From contig JAKISW010000015.1 of assembly GCA_021648375.1 (NCBI GenBank), forward strand, positions 1 through 60,766: a DNA stretch of 60,766 nt. The letters are read 5' to 3'. The position numbers and the translations under genes are program-made. This document shows, one piece after another, positions 25,255 to 33,892 of this stretch (its first letter is position 1; each line of letters starts with the position of its first letter). Origin of the DNA: Devosiaceae bacterium. GTDB taxonomy: Bacteria > Pseudomonadota > Alphaproteobacteria > Rhizobiales > Devosiaceae. The notes beneath the pieces are model-generated. The model saw only the letters and a program-made list of their open reading frames with translations, had not been told where the DNA came from and searched no databases.

Positions 25255-28200
25255 CTAGCCAGAAACGGCCTTGCCAATAGCTTGCTCATCAACAACTTGC
25301 TCATCAGGTTTACCAACAACTGGCCCATCGGCAGCAAGCAATGATGCGTTTCCGCCAGCGGCAGTCGTATCAATGCACACATGCCTTTCAAGCAGGCAAT
25401 AATCGCTCATATCATGTTCTGTGACGAGAGAGATAATCCGCCCGTTACGGCTTGCTAACGCTTTGCGAGCTTTTCGCAAATCATCTTGCATACTCCACAA
25501 TGCTACAGCGCCAATGCCGTTCAGAGTTGAAAGTGCATCTCGATCAAGATAGCCAGAGATCGCATCAGGCCCCTGCGCACCGGGCACAACGCTAAGTGCA
25601 ATGCCTCCGCAATCATATACAATCATTGCCTGACGTTGTGCGGCTGCAAGGGTTGGTCCCAAACAGATAACCACATCACTGGGGAACAGGGTAAGTCGGT
25701 TTGATTCACCTGTTGGCCCGGGCATATCCATAGCTGAAAGTCTTCTGCGAGGTGCTGTGTTGAGCCGATCAATTGCAAGCTGAACCATTTTTATATCTGC
25801 AGGTGGCTTTAATTTCAGCGGATGCTTTTCAAAAGATCCATAGGTAAAGCGCTTAAGATAGTGGGGGCCGCCGGCCTTTGGCCCGGTTCCTGAAAGCCCC
25901 TCCCCTCCAAATGGCTGCGAGCCAACAACAGCGCCAATCTGATTGCGGTTGATATAAATATTTCCGACATTAAGCCTGGTCGTTATTTGTTCAATCCGGT
26001 TATCAATTCGAGTGTGCAGCCCAAATGTCAGACCATAATTGCTATCATTGATATCATCAACAATCTCATCAATTTTTGAGGCTTTAAATGTTGCTATATG
26101 CAAAACCGGGCCAAATATTTCTCGCTCTAAATCCGCAATTCCTTTAACTTCAATTACGGTTGGTCCAATAAAATTACCTGTCCTTGGGGCTGGAATTTGC
26201 TTTAAAACCCGCTCTTCATATCTTGCTGTTTCAATATATTCTTCAATGTCTTCATGGGCTTTAACATTGATCACTGGCCCAATATCAGTTGAAAATTCCC
26301 ATGGATTTCCAAGGACAAGTTCATCCATTGCCCCAAACAGCATTTTTTTAAAAGATGAGGCAATATCTTCCTGCAAATAAAGAATTCTCAAAGACGAACA
26401 ACGCTGACCTGCTGATTGAAATGCAGATGTGATGATATCTTTTATGGCCTGTTCCGGCAAAGCGGTTGAATCAACAATCATCGCATTCAACCCACCGGTT
26501 TCAGCAATTAATGGAGCATATGGCACAATATTATCAGCCATTGATTTGTTAATTGTCTGCGCGGTAGCTGTTGAGCCTGTAAAACATATTCCGGCGATTG
26601 AGGCCTCGCTGGTAAGTTTAGCCCCGACAATGGAGCCGGTTCCGGGCAAAAACTGAAGCACCTCTTTTGGCACCCCTGCCTCATGAAATAATTTTACAGC
26701 GATATAGGCAGTGATTGGTGAAAGTTCTGAAGGCTTGGCCAGCACCCCATTGCCTGCCGCCAGAGCGGCACTAATTTGCCCGACAAAAATCGCCAGGGGA
26801 AAATTCCACGGAGAAATACAGGTGAATACTCCGCAAGCCTTGCGCCCGTCCCAAGCTTCTTGGCCATCAAACTTCTTGATTTGGGTTGCGTAATAGCGCA
26901 AAAAATCCACTGCCTCGCGCAGTTCAGCTATTGCATCCGCCGGGTTTTTTCCTGCCTCTCGCGAAAGGACAGCAAAAAACTCGCCAAAATTCTCTTCAAA
27001 CAGATCCGAAGCCTTCACAAGGATGGCTGCACGCTTAGTGGCTGAATGTTTGTTCCACGAACGTGAAACCTCAATTGCCGCAACAACATCTTGCGCGCTC
27101 GCCTGAATTACCTGACCAACAATATCAGCCGGATCAGCAGGGTTTGTCAGTTGCTCTGGTATCTCCCCCTGATATGGAACCGCCAGAACAGGTTCAACAT
27201 TCCATTGATGATTTTTGAATTTTTCTCGCGCGGTTTCAATTTCATTCAGGTCACGATCATTGTGCAAATCACGACCATGGGAATTTTTTCTTTTCGGCGC
27301 ATAAATATCATCAGGATCGCATATGGCAGGATTTTTGTTGTTTTTGTTCAATGCCAGCACCTCAAAGGGGTCTGCTGCAACGATTTGTACAGGAATTTTA
27401 CTATCAACAATCTGGTTTACGAATGACGAATTTGCACCATTTTCAAGCAGGCGACGCACAAGATAAGCCAGCAAATCGCGATGAATACCTACCGGGGCAT
27501 AAATGCGGCAACGTGTGCCCTCACTTTTGTGTATCTCTTCATGCAGCGCTTCGCCCATTCCGTGCAGCCGCTGAAACTCAAAAGCGGATTTGTCATTGGC
27601 AAGCTCAAGCACCGCACTGACTGTGTGCGCATTATGGGTTGCAAACTGCGGGTATATGCGATCCGTCATAGAGAATAATTTTTTTGAGCAACATATAAAT
27701 GATACATCTGTCGCCGCTTTTTTTGTAAAAACCGGATATCCTGAAAGCCCCTCAACCTGAGCCCGTTTTATTTCACTATCCCAATAAGCGCCCTTAACAA
27801 GACGAACCATGATTTTGCGATCAAGCTTTTGCGCCAGGGCATAAAGCCAGTCGATGACATACATCGCCCTTTTTGAATATGCCTGCACAACAACGCCAAA
27901 TCCATCCCATCCGGCCAGACGCTCATCGCTAAGTACAGCTTCAATAACATCAAGCGAGAGATCAAGACGCTCAGATTCTTCGGCATCAATATTCATGCCG
28001 ATATTTACCTGTTTGGATTGTAGGCTCAAGCCAATTGTGCGCTCGACCAACTCAACCATAACCTGCTTTTTTTGAGCGACCTCATAACGTGGATGCAATG
28101 CTGAAAGCTTGATTGATATGCCTGGATTTTCGCGTATGTCGGCAGAGTATGAATATTTGCCCAGAGTTTTTATTGCTGAACTATAGGCGGCAATAAATTC

Positions 28201-28893
28201 ATTCGCATCATCTTTTGTAAGCGCCGCCTCGCCCAACATATCATAGGAATATGTGTAGCCATTTTTTATCTTTGACGCACCGCGTTCAATCGCCTGTTCA
28301 ATGTTTTCACCAAGCACAAACTGGTCGCCCAAAATCTTCATGGCGCGTTTGATGGCAGTGCGGATTACAGGCTCCCCAAAGCGCTTCACCAGGTTTTTGA
28401 CGACGTTGGCAACGCCTTCAGACTTGTCAAGAATTTTACCACTAAGCATAAGCGCCCAGGTCGATGCGTTAACCAGAGAAGAGCTGGATTTACCTAAATG
28501 ATCGCTCCAGGATGAGGGGGCAATCTTGTCATTTATCAAATCATCAATGGTTCCTGAATCCGGCACCCTTAACAGGGCTTCTGCCAGACACATTAAAGCA
28601 ATTCCCTCATCTGTGGACAGACCATATTCGATAAGAAAAGCCTCCATCAGCGACGGGGTGGAATTAGATCTGATATTTTCAATGGATGTTATGGCTCGAT
28701 TTACTGAGTTTTTTCGCACTTTATAATCAATTTCAACCGCTTGCTGAGCTGATTGAATGTTCTCATTTTCATCCATCAGACAAGCTGCTCGAATATCTTC
28801 TCTAATCCTGTTCAATGCGTCCATTGCCTCATCCCCCAATTGCTGAATTGAGCCAACGTTTGCAAGCGCCACCCCATTTATTAATCCTAGCAT
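25255..28893 (-). CDS. putA: Bifunctional proline dehydrogenase / glutamate-semialdehyde dehydrogenase
   Basis: The enzyme oxidises proline to glutamate in two steps at the inner membrane. The PRODH barrel covers about residues 190-480 (ISIKLSALHPRYE, RLVKGAYWDSEIK). The aldehyde dehydrogenase domain follows from about residue 570, with FTCISPWNFPLAIF, FTGST and the catalytic Cys in SAGQRCSSLR. A C-terminal region of about 150 residues follows. At 1212 residues it lacks the N-terminal ribbon-helix-helix repressor domain of E. coli PutA, so control must come from elsewhere, most likely the divergent Lrp-type gene 82 bp away. The start at ATG 28893 has a distant ribosome site and could be slightly downstream. 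Confidence 0.96.
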   Translation of the reverse strand: MLGLINGVALANVGSIQQLGDEAMDALNRIREDIRAACLMDENENIQSAQQAVEIDYKVRKNSVNRAITSIENIRSNSTPSLMEAFLIEYGLSTDEGIALMCLAEALLRVPDSGTIDDLINDKIAPSSWSDHLGKSSSSLVNASTWALMLSGKILDKSEGVANVVKNLVKRFGEPVIRTAIKRAMKILGDQFVLGENIEQAIERGASKIKNGYTYSYDMLGEAALTKDDANEFIAAYSSAIKTLGKYSYSADIRENPGISIKLSALHPRYEVAQKKQVMVELVERTIGLSLQSKQVNIGMNIDAEESERLDLSLDVIEAVLSDERLAGWDGFGVVVQAYSKRAMYVIDWLYALAQKLDRKIMVRLVKGAYWDSEIKRAQVEGLSGYPVFTKKAATDVSFICCSKKLFSMTDRIYPQFATHNAHTVSAVLELANDKSAFEFQRLHGMGEALHEEIHKSEGTRCRIYAPVGIHRDLLAYLVRRLLENGANSSFVNQIVDSKIPVQIVAADPFEVLALNKNNKNPAICDPDDIYAPKRKNSHGRDLHNDRDLNEIETAREKFKNHQWNVEPVLAVPYQGEIPEQLTNPADPADIVGQVIQASAQDVVAAIEVSRSWNKHSATKRAAILVKASDLFEENFGEFFAVLSREAGKNPADAIAELREAVDFLRYYATQIKKFDGQEAWDGRKACGVFTCISPWNFPLAIFVGQISAALAAGNGVLAKPSELSPITAYIAVKLFHEAGVPKEVLQFLPGTGSIVGAKLTSEASIAGICFTGSTATAQTINKSMADNIVPYAPLIAETGGLNAMIVDSTALPEQAIKDIITSAFQSAGQRCSSLRILYLQEDIASSFKKMLFGAMDELVLGNPWEFSTDIGPVINVKAHEDIEEYIETARYEERVLKQIPAPRTGNFIGPTVIEVKGIADLEREIFGPVLHIATFKASKIDEIVDDINDSNYGLTFGLHTRIDNRIEQITTRLNVGNIYINRNQIGAVVGSQPFGGEGLSGTGPKAGGPHYLKRFTYGSFEKHPLKLKPPADIKMVQLAIDRLNTAPRRRLSAMDMPGPTGESNRLTLFPSDVVICLGPTLAAAQRQAMIVYDCGGIALSVVPGAQGPDAISGYLDRDALSTLNGIGAVALWSMQDDLRKARKALASRNGRIISLVTEHDMSDYCLLERHVCIDTTAAGGNASLLAADGPVVGKPDEQVVDEQAIGKAVSG

Positions 28894-28974
28894 TGACTAA
28901 AAAGCAAAGTGTCCTTAGAATTTTGAATATGCAGGTAATAAGTCCTGAATTTACAGGGTTTTAAAGGGAAAAAT

Positions 28975-29445
28975 ATGCTTTCTGACCAAAACAGCAGCGA
29001 TATTGACCATTTTGATCTTCAGATTCTGGATATTTTATCAAAAGAGGGACGCATTCCAATAACCGCTCTTGCAAAACGAATTAACCTGTCAAAAAGCCCT
29101 TGTCAGGTGCGCTTTAACCGCCTGTGTGATGAAGGATATATTCTGGGATTTCGCGCTGTTTTAAATCCGCAAAGCCTAAAAAAAGAACATGTGGCTTTTA
29201 CTGAAGTGAAATTATCGAACACGACCGAAAAAGCACTCGCCAGCTTCAATGAAGAGGTATGGAAAATTCCTGAAGTTGAGCAATGCCATTTGATTGCAGG
29301 CTCTTTTGATTATCTTTTAAAAGTGCGCACCAGAAATATCAGGGATTATCGTCGGGTTCTTGGCGAAGCTATCTCAGCCCTTCCCTATGTATCAAGCTCC
29401 TCAACCCATGTGGCCATGCAATCAGTCAAGGATTTCGCAATGTAG
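28975..29445 (+). CDS. putR: Lrp/AsnC family regulator, probable PutR
   Basis: The 156-residue protein has an N-terminal helix-turn-helix (ILDILSKEGRIPITALAKRINLSKSPCQVRFNRL) and the C-terminal RAM effector-binding domain (KIPEVEQCHLIAGSFDYLLKV). In Agrobacterium and relatives an Lrp-type PutR transcribed divergently from putA activates it in response to proline. The arrangement here is the same: starts 81 bp apart on opposite strands. The name rests on this context. AAAGGGA lies seven bases before the ATG. Confidence 0.88.
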   Translation: MLSDQNSSDIDHFDLQILDILSKEGRIPITALAKRINLSKSPCQVRFNRLCDEGYILGFRAVLNPQSLKKEHVAFTEVKLSNTTEKALASFNEEVWKIPEVEQCHLIAGSFDYLLKVRTRNIRDYRRVLGEAISALPYVSSSSTHVAMQSVKDFAM

Positions 29446-29504
29446 TCAGGTCAAAGCTCCAATTTATGAGATACTTCTTTTAAGGATTTATTCCGGGTTA
29501 AAAA

Positions 29505-30542
29505 ATGTCGCACCAACGCAATTATGATTTTCTGAAACCAAAAAAACCACACTCAAAGGTTAAACCATTGTTGCGCATCGGGATTGTAGCGGTTCCAAAT
29601 TTTACACTTGGCGCGCTCTCGGATCTGGTGGAATTCTTGCGCTATGCGGCCGATGAAAAAGACTATAGTCAGCAAATTTATTGCCAATGGAGCCTGCTGT
29701 CTCACAATTTGGATAAAGTCCTATCGAGTTGCGGACTTGAAATTGTTCCAACCGAAACATTTTGTGATCCGGCAACATTCGATTATATAGTAATTCTTGG
29801 GGGATTGCTGCATTCCAACGCCAAAATTCCCAGTGAAATTTATGACTATATTATTGAAGTTGAGCGCACCAATATACCCTTGATAGGTCTTGGTACAGGC
29901 CAGTTCCTGCTTGCTGAACTGGGCCTGCTGAATGCTCGCAAATGCGCTGTTCATTTCACCCATGAAATGACTTTGGAAAAGCTTTTTCCAAAAATTATTC
30001 CTGTGACAGACGAGCCCTACATTCGCGACGGTCAGTTTATTACGTGCTCTGGTGGTTTTTCAACCCTTAGCCTGGCAATGGCACTGGTGAGCGAACATTG
30101 CGGCAACTCTCGATCCAGAAAAGCACTGCACTACCTGATGGCCGGCGGCAATATCAGCGAAATCCATGGCTCTACGGTAAAAAACAATGAGTTGGAATTG
30201 CGCTGCAACGACGACATGGTGACTGAAGCCATAAGCATCATGCATCAAAAAAGCATGGAATTCACCACCATTGATGAAATCGCCCAAAAGCTGGGAACCA
30301 ATAAAAGACAATTGACGCGTCTTTTTAACAGGCATCTCAAAATGCCTCCTGGGGAATACTGGCGTAACTTACGCTTGAAAAGCGCAAGGCGGGCGGTACT
30401 CAATACCAACAATTCAATCGCACAAATTGCCTACGAATGCGGTTTTGCTGATAGCTCGCATCTGGTTCGCTGGTTCAAGAAATATTTCGGCAAAACCCCA
30501 ACTCAAATGCGCCGCATTCATTTAGACATTGGAATTAGTTGA
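29505..30542 (+). CDS. GlxA-family (DJ-1/PfpI plus AraC) transcriptional regulator
   Basis: The 345-residue regulator has an N-terminal DJ-1/PfpI-like domain (about residues 22-190, with PLIGLGTGQFLLAELGLLNARKC in place of the nucleophile elbow) and a C-terminal AraC domain with two helix-turn-helix units (IDEIAQKLGTNKRQLTRLFN and IAQIAYECGFADSSHLVRWF). Relatives such as ArgR of Pseudomonas, CdhR and GbdR control amine and amino-acid uptake. The elbow residue is Gly-Thr-Gly, not Cys, so the domain is a sensor, not a protease. It lies directly before the importer operon, with a direct-repeat array between. Confidence 0.92.
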   Translation: MSHQRNYDFLKPKKPHSKVKPLLRIGIVAVPNFTLGALSDLVEFLRYAADEKDYSQQIYCQWSLLSHNLDKVLSSCGLEIVPTETFCDPATFDYIVILGGLLHSNAKIPSEIYDYIIEVERTNIPLIGLGTGQFLLAELGLLNARKCAVHFTHEMTLEKLFPKIIPVTDEPYIRDGQFITCSGGFSTLSLAMALVSEHCGNSRSRKALHYLMAGGNISEIHGSTVKNNELELRCNDDMVTEAISIMHQKSMEFTTIDEIAQKLGTNKRQLTRLFNRHLKMPPGEYWRNLRLKSARRAVLNTNNSIAQIAYECGFADSSHLVRWFKKYFGKTPTQMRRIHLDIGIS

Positions 30543-30575
30543 TAATTAGCAACATGCTTTTCTTCTATGTATTGT

Positions 30576-30632
30576 CCCAAATATACCATAGCAGGCCCCA
30601 AATATACAATATCATATTTTAAATTTACAATA
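30576..30632. promoter_or_regulatory. Three direct repeats at 21-bp steps: probable AraC-type operator
   Basis: CCCAAATATACCATA (30576-30590), CCCAAATATACAATA (30597-30611) and TTTAAATTTACAATA (30618-30632) start exactly 21 bp apart. Copies 1 and 2 agree at 14 of 15 positions, copies 2 and 3 at 11 of 15. AraC-family proteins bind direct half-sites about 21 bp apart, on one face of the helix. The array begins 34 bp after the GlxA-family gene and lies about 170 bp before the importer's first gene. Confidence 0.65.
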
Positions 30633-30680
30633 CGTTGAGTGATGTTTTCTGGCATTTAGTGGCTTATTCTGTCGTTTGGC

Positions 30681-30706
30681 GGTCTTGACCGTCAAATAGT
30701 TTGACA
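30681..30706 (+). promoter_or_regulatory. Adjacent palindromes and candidate -35 element before the importer
   Basis: GGTCTTGACC (30681-30690) is followed directly by GTCAAATAGTTTGAC (30691-30705), a perfect 6-3-6 inverted repeat. The latter overlaps a consensus TTGACA box (30701-30706). No good -10 is visible at the usual distance, so a promoter needing activation is possible. Confidence 0.4.
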
Positions 30707-30749
30707 TACAAGTAGTTTGGTCAGCAAATCAATGTTGAGAGAAAACCTA

Positions 30750-30763
30750 AGGGTCAGGACCCT
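30750..30763. repeat. Palindrome AGGGTCAGGACCCT in the importer leader
   Basis: This perfect 6-2-6 palindrome lies 37 bp before the substrate-binding protein gene, in its presumed untranslated leader. It belongs to the short family described at 39226. Confidence 0.6.
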
Positions 30764-30799
30764 AAAAATATAGAAATTGGATTTCAAGGGAGAAAATTT

Positions 30800-31618
30800 A
30801 TGAAACTACGCTCAATTATAGGAGCAGTTATGTCAGTTGCTATTGGCATGACAGCATTTGCGGCACCCGCCATTGCCGCCGACAAACTTGACGATGTTAT
30901 TAATTCAGGCGTTTTGCGCTGTGGTGTGGTGCTTGACTTTCCACCCATTGGCTTTCGTGATGCCAATAACGAGCCAACAGGCTTCGATGTAGAATATTGT
31001 GCTGATCTGGCAGCAGCTCTTGAAGTGGATTATGAAATTCTGCCTGTGACTTGGGCAGAGCGTCTACCGGTAATTATCACCAATCGCGCTGACGTGGTTT
31101 TTGGTGGCACATCTGATACATTGGCTCGCGCCAAAACAGTTGGCTTCACCATTCCTTACGCTATCTACTTTGCTCAGGCTGTGGTTGGAAAAGATTCCGG
31201 CATCGAGACATTTGAAGACATGCGAGGCAAGAGAATTGCCGCAGCAGTTGGCACCGTTATGGAGCAGGAATTCCTGAAGTATGCAAAAGAATGGGGCACT
31301 GAAGATCTGTATCAGGGCTACCAGAGTGAAAACGAGGTCTTTTTGGCCGTTGCTCAGGGTAAAGCCGATGCCGGCATTACCACTAACACAACAATCAAAC
31401 CTATTACTGAACAGTATGATAGTTTGATTTCCGGCCCGCGCATGCCCTGGACAACTGATTACACATCCGTTGTTGGTCCGCGTAATGACATTGCGTGGCT
31501 CAACTACCTGAACCTGTTTATTACTCATCAGGTTCGCTCTGGCCGTTATCAGGAACTATGGCAGAAATACACTGGAAGCCCAGGCGCCGAGCTTAGAATT
31601 CCAGGAGTTATGTACTAA
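30800..31618 (+). CDS. Amino-acid ABC transporter, substrate-binding protein
   Basis: This 272-residue periplasmic binding protein of solute-binding family 3 has a signal peptide cut after AIA (about residue 26). GVLRCGVVLDFPPIGFRD and NEPTGFDVEYCADLAAAL mark the family and the ligand site, where the Asp-rich segment holds the amino group of the ligand. The polar amino-acid group is indicated; the exact ligand is not. AAGGGAG precedes the ATG. Two permease genes and an ATPase follow in order, and a stem-loop separates this gene from them. Confidence 0.93.
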   Translation: MKLRSIIGAVMSVAIGMTAFAAPAIAADKLDDVINSGVLRCGVVLDFPPIGFRDANNEPTGFDVEYCADLAAALEVDYEILPVTWAERLPVIITNRADVVFGGTSDTLARAKTVGFTIPYAIYFAQAVVGKDSGIETFEDMRGKRIAAAVGTVMEQEFLKYAKEWGTEDLYQGYQSENEVFLAVAQGKADAGITTNTTIKPITEQYDSLISGPRMPWTTDYTSVVGPRNDIAWLNYLNLFITHQVRSGRYQELWQKYTGSPGAELRIPGVMY

Positions 31619-31680
31619 GAATTTTGTATCCAAAGCTGGTTATCAAAATTAATTTGTAACCGTTTTTGAACAAACAATGC

Positions 31681-31718
31681 TGACCCTTCAGGTTCTCTTT
31701 TGAAAATCTGAAGGGTCA
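31681..31718 (+). terminator. Intra-operon stem-loop between binding protein and permease genes
   Basis: TGACCCTTCAG (31681-31691) pairs perfectly with CTGAAGGGTCA (31708-31718), an 11-bp stem with a 16-base loop, followed by ATTT. In many ABC importers such a structure after the binding-protein gene stabilises its mRNA or stops most transcripts, giving more binding protein than permease. The remainder of the 214-bp gap holds a second weaker pair (TATCGC 31774-31779, GCGATA 31796-31801). Confidence 0.6.
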
Positions 31719-31832
31719 ATTTACGAATCAGATCATCCAGCAAATCATGATAGATCCAAATTAGAGCAATCCATATCGCCCAAACATAGTTATAAGCGAT
31801 AATGTAAAAAACCAGCTCTGGGAGAATAAAAC

Positions 31833-32492
31833 GTGGAATATACGTTTCAGTGGCGACCTGTTATGCGCCAACTGCCCGACCTTTTGGAAGCGGGTTTTAT
31901 GACCTTGCAGGTATCGATTCTGGCAATGATACTTGGTACTGTTATCGGCCTTGCGCTGGCACTGGTGCGCATGAATGCCCCATGGCAAGTGCGCTGGCTT
32001 GCCACCACTTGGATTGAAGTTGCCCGCAATACTCCGGCCCTGTTCCAACTGTTCTTTTTTGGCTTTGGCCTTGGCGCATTCGGGATAAATTTAAGCCCCT
32101 TTGTAATCGTTCTTTCCGGACTGACATTTAACACAGCCGGATATCTTGCTGAGAATTTTCGCGGTGGATTTCAGGCCATCCCGGATACCCAGTTAAAGGC
32201 AGCTCGCTCGTTAGGGATGAGCGCCAGCCAGAGCTATATTCGCATTATCATTCCTCAGGTTTTCCGCATTATCTATCACCCGATGACCAATCAGATGGTT
32301 TGGGTGGTGCTGATGAGTTCTCTGGGCATGCTGGTGGGCTTTCGTGAATTAACCGGAGAGACACAGTTTTTCGCGTCCAGGACATTTCGCATATTTGAAT
32401 ATTTCATGGTGACTGCAATCATCTACTATTTTATCGTCAAAATCATCCTTGGCCTGTCCAAATTGATTGCCTGGCGACTGTTTAGGTATTAG
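31833..32492 (+). CDS. Amino-acid ABC transporter permease (first)
   Basis: This 219-residue inner-membrane permease of the polar amino-acid (HisMQ) type has about five membrane segments. The coupling EAA loop reads LKAARSLGMSASQSYIRIIIP, which contacts the ATPase. The start is GTG 31833 with GGGAG upstream. It is followed by the second permease after nine bases, and the two probably form a heterodimer. Confidence 0.92.
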   Translation: MEYTFQWRPVMRQLPDLLEAGFMTLQVSILAMILGTVIGLALALVRMNAPWQVRWLATTWIEVARNTPALFQLFFFGFGLGAFGINLSPFVIVLSGLTFNTAGYLAENFRGGFQAIPDTQLKAARSLGMSASQSYIRIIIPQVFRIIYHPMTNQMVWVVLMSSLGMLVGFRELTGETQFFASRTFRIFEYFMVTAIIYYFIVKIILGLSKLIAWRLFRY

Positions 32493-32501
32493 GGGCAAAT
32501 C

Positions 32502-33170
32502 ATGGAACAAAGTACTGCTGTGGTTTTTTTCACAGGCTTCCAGTTAAGAGACATCTGGTATTTGGCAGAAGCCGCCGGCCGAACATTATTAATCTCTATC
32601 ATCTCAATTACCGTTGGCTCCATTCTGGGATGTGTATTTGGCTGGATGCTTTATTCCTCAAAATGGCTTGGTGCGATGACACTTGGTCTGGTTCTTGATG
32701 CCTTTCGTAGTGTTCCGTTGATTATTCAACTGATATTGTTTTTCAATTTCTTCCCGATTATCGGCGTTCCGCTGGATCCGTTTACTGCGGGTACATTTGT
32801 GCTGACGATTTATACCGCTGCCCTTGTTGCAAACGTTGTGCGCGGTGGAATTGAAGCCGTAGGCATTCCCATGCGCCGCTCGTCTCGATCTCTGGGCATG
32901 AGCTATTGGCAGGACATGCGATATGTGGTCTGGCCAATTGGTTTAAGGGCGGTTTTTCCCGCATGGGTCGGTGTTGCACTTGGGGTAATGAAAGATAGCT
33001 CGTTAGTTTCTGTATTGGGATATGTAGAACTTTTGCGCGCCTCCCAAATTCTGATTACGCGGACCCAGGAGCCGTTTATCGTTCTGGCAGTTGCGGGGGC
33101 ATTTTATTTTGCGCTTTCTTATCCCCTTTCAAAGTTCAGCGCTCGCCTTGAAGGAAAGTGGCAATCATGA
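32502..33170 (+). CDS. Amino-acid ABC transporter permease (second)
   Basis: The 222-residue partner permease has segments including RTLLISIISITVGSILGCVFG and a coupling loop in RSSRSLGMSYWQDMRYVVWP. It belongs to the same HisMQ-type family as its neighbour. Its TGA stop overlaps the ATG of the ATPase gene by four bases. Confidence 0.92.
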   Translation: MEQSTAVVFFTGFQLRDIWYLAEAAGRTLLISIISITVGSILGCVFGWMLYSSKWLGAMTLGLVLDAFRSVPLIIQLILFFNFFPIIGVPLDPFTAGTFVLTIYTAALVANVVRGGIEAVGIPMRRSSRSLGMSYWQDMRYVVWPIGLRAVFPAWVGVALGVMKDSSLVSVLGYVELLRASQILITRTQEPFIVLAVAGAFYFALSYPLSKFSARLEGKWQS

Positions 33171-33892
33171 TTGAAGTCAAAAACATTCACAAAAATTTTG
33201 GAGATCTTCACGTTCTCAAAGGCATCGACCTTACCGTTAAAAAGGGTGAAGTTGTTTGTGTAATTGGCGCGTCTGGCTCCGGAAAATCCACATTGCTTTA
33301 TTGCATCAACGGCCTTGAAAAAATTCAAAAAGGCGAAGTATTTGTCAATGGTGTTTCCGTTCATGCAAAGGGTACGGACATAAATAAGCTGCGGCAAAAT
33401 CTTGGAATGGTGTTCCAGCAGTGGAACTCGTTCCCCCACCTTACAGCGCTTGAAAATGTGGCTCTGTCTCCTCGCATTGTCAAAAAAATGTCAAAAAAAG
33501 AAGCAAATGAAACCGCCAAAAAGCAACTTATTCATGTGGGATTGGAAGACAAACTCAATGTCTATCCGTCGGCGCTTTCAGGTGGTCAGCAACAACGCCT
33601 GGCGATTGCCCGCGCTCTGGCAATGGACCCGGAATATATGTTGTTTGATGAAGCGACCTCAGCGCTTGACCCAGAGCTTGTCGGCGAAGTTTTAGACACT
33701 ATGCGCCTGCTGGCAAAAGAGGGCATGACGATGATTTGCGTTACGCATGAGATGAGCTTTGCCAGAGATGTCTCTGACAGAGTTGCATATTTTCATGAAG
33801 GCGTAATGGAAGAAATCGGACCGCCCGAGCAGATTTTTGGCAAAAATCCCAAATCAGAAAACACCAAAAAATTCCTTACAAATATTAGGTAG
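33167..33892 (+). CDS. Amino-acid ABC transporter ATP-binding protein
   Basis: The 241-residue ATPase energises the importer. It shows Walker A GASGSGKST, the Q-loop FQQWNSFPHLT, the signature LSGGQQQRLAIARAL, Walker B YMLFDEATSALDP and the switch His in VTHEMSF. It is closest to the GlnQ/HisP group. The start is taken as ATG 33167, which overlaps the permease stop (ATGA) and has AAGGAAAG nine bases upstream; the in-frame GTG 33158 lies right against that site. The gene closes the operon with no obvious terminator. Confidence 0.95.
   Translation: MIEVKNIHKNFGDLHVLKGIDLTVKKGEVVCVIGASGSGKSTLLYCINGLEKIQKGEVFVNGVSVHAKGTDINKLRQNLGMVFQQWNSFPHLTALENVALSPRIVKKMSKKEANETAKKQLIHVGLEDKLNVYPSALSGGQQQRLAIARALAMDPEYMLFDEATSALDPELVGEVLDTMRLLAKEGMTMICVTHEMSFARDVSDRVAYFHEGVMEEIGPPEQIFGKNPKSENTKKFLTNIR

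Noticed and set aside
25008..25391. Small membrane protein downstream of and overlapping putA on the minus strand
   Set aside because: The hydrophobic run VVIAPVVVLLLIGAVALFF is suggestive, but the frame lies partly inside putA in another frame, and the non-overlapping part has no ATG or ribosome site.
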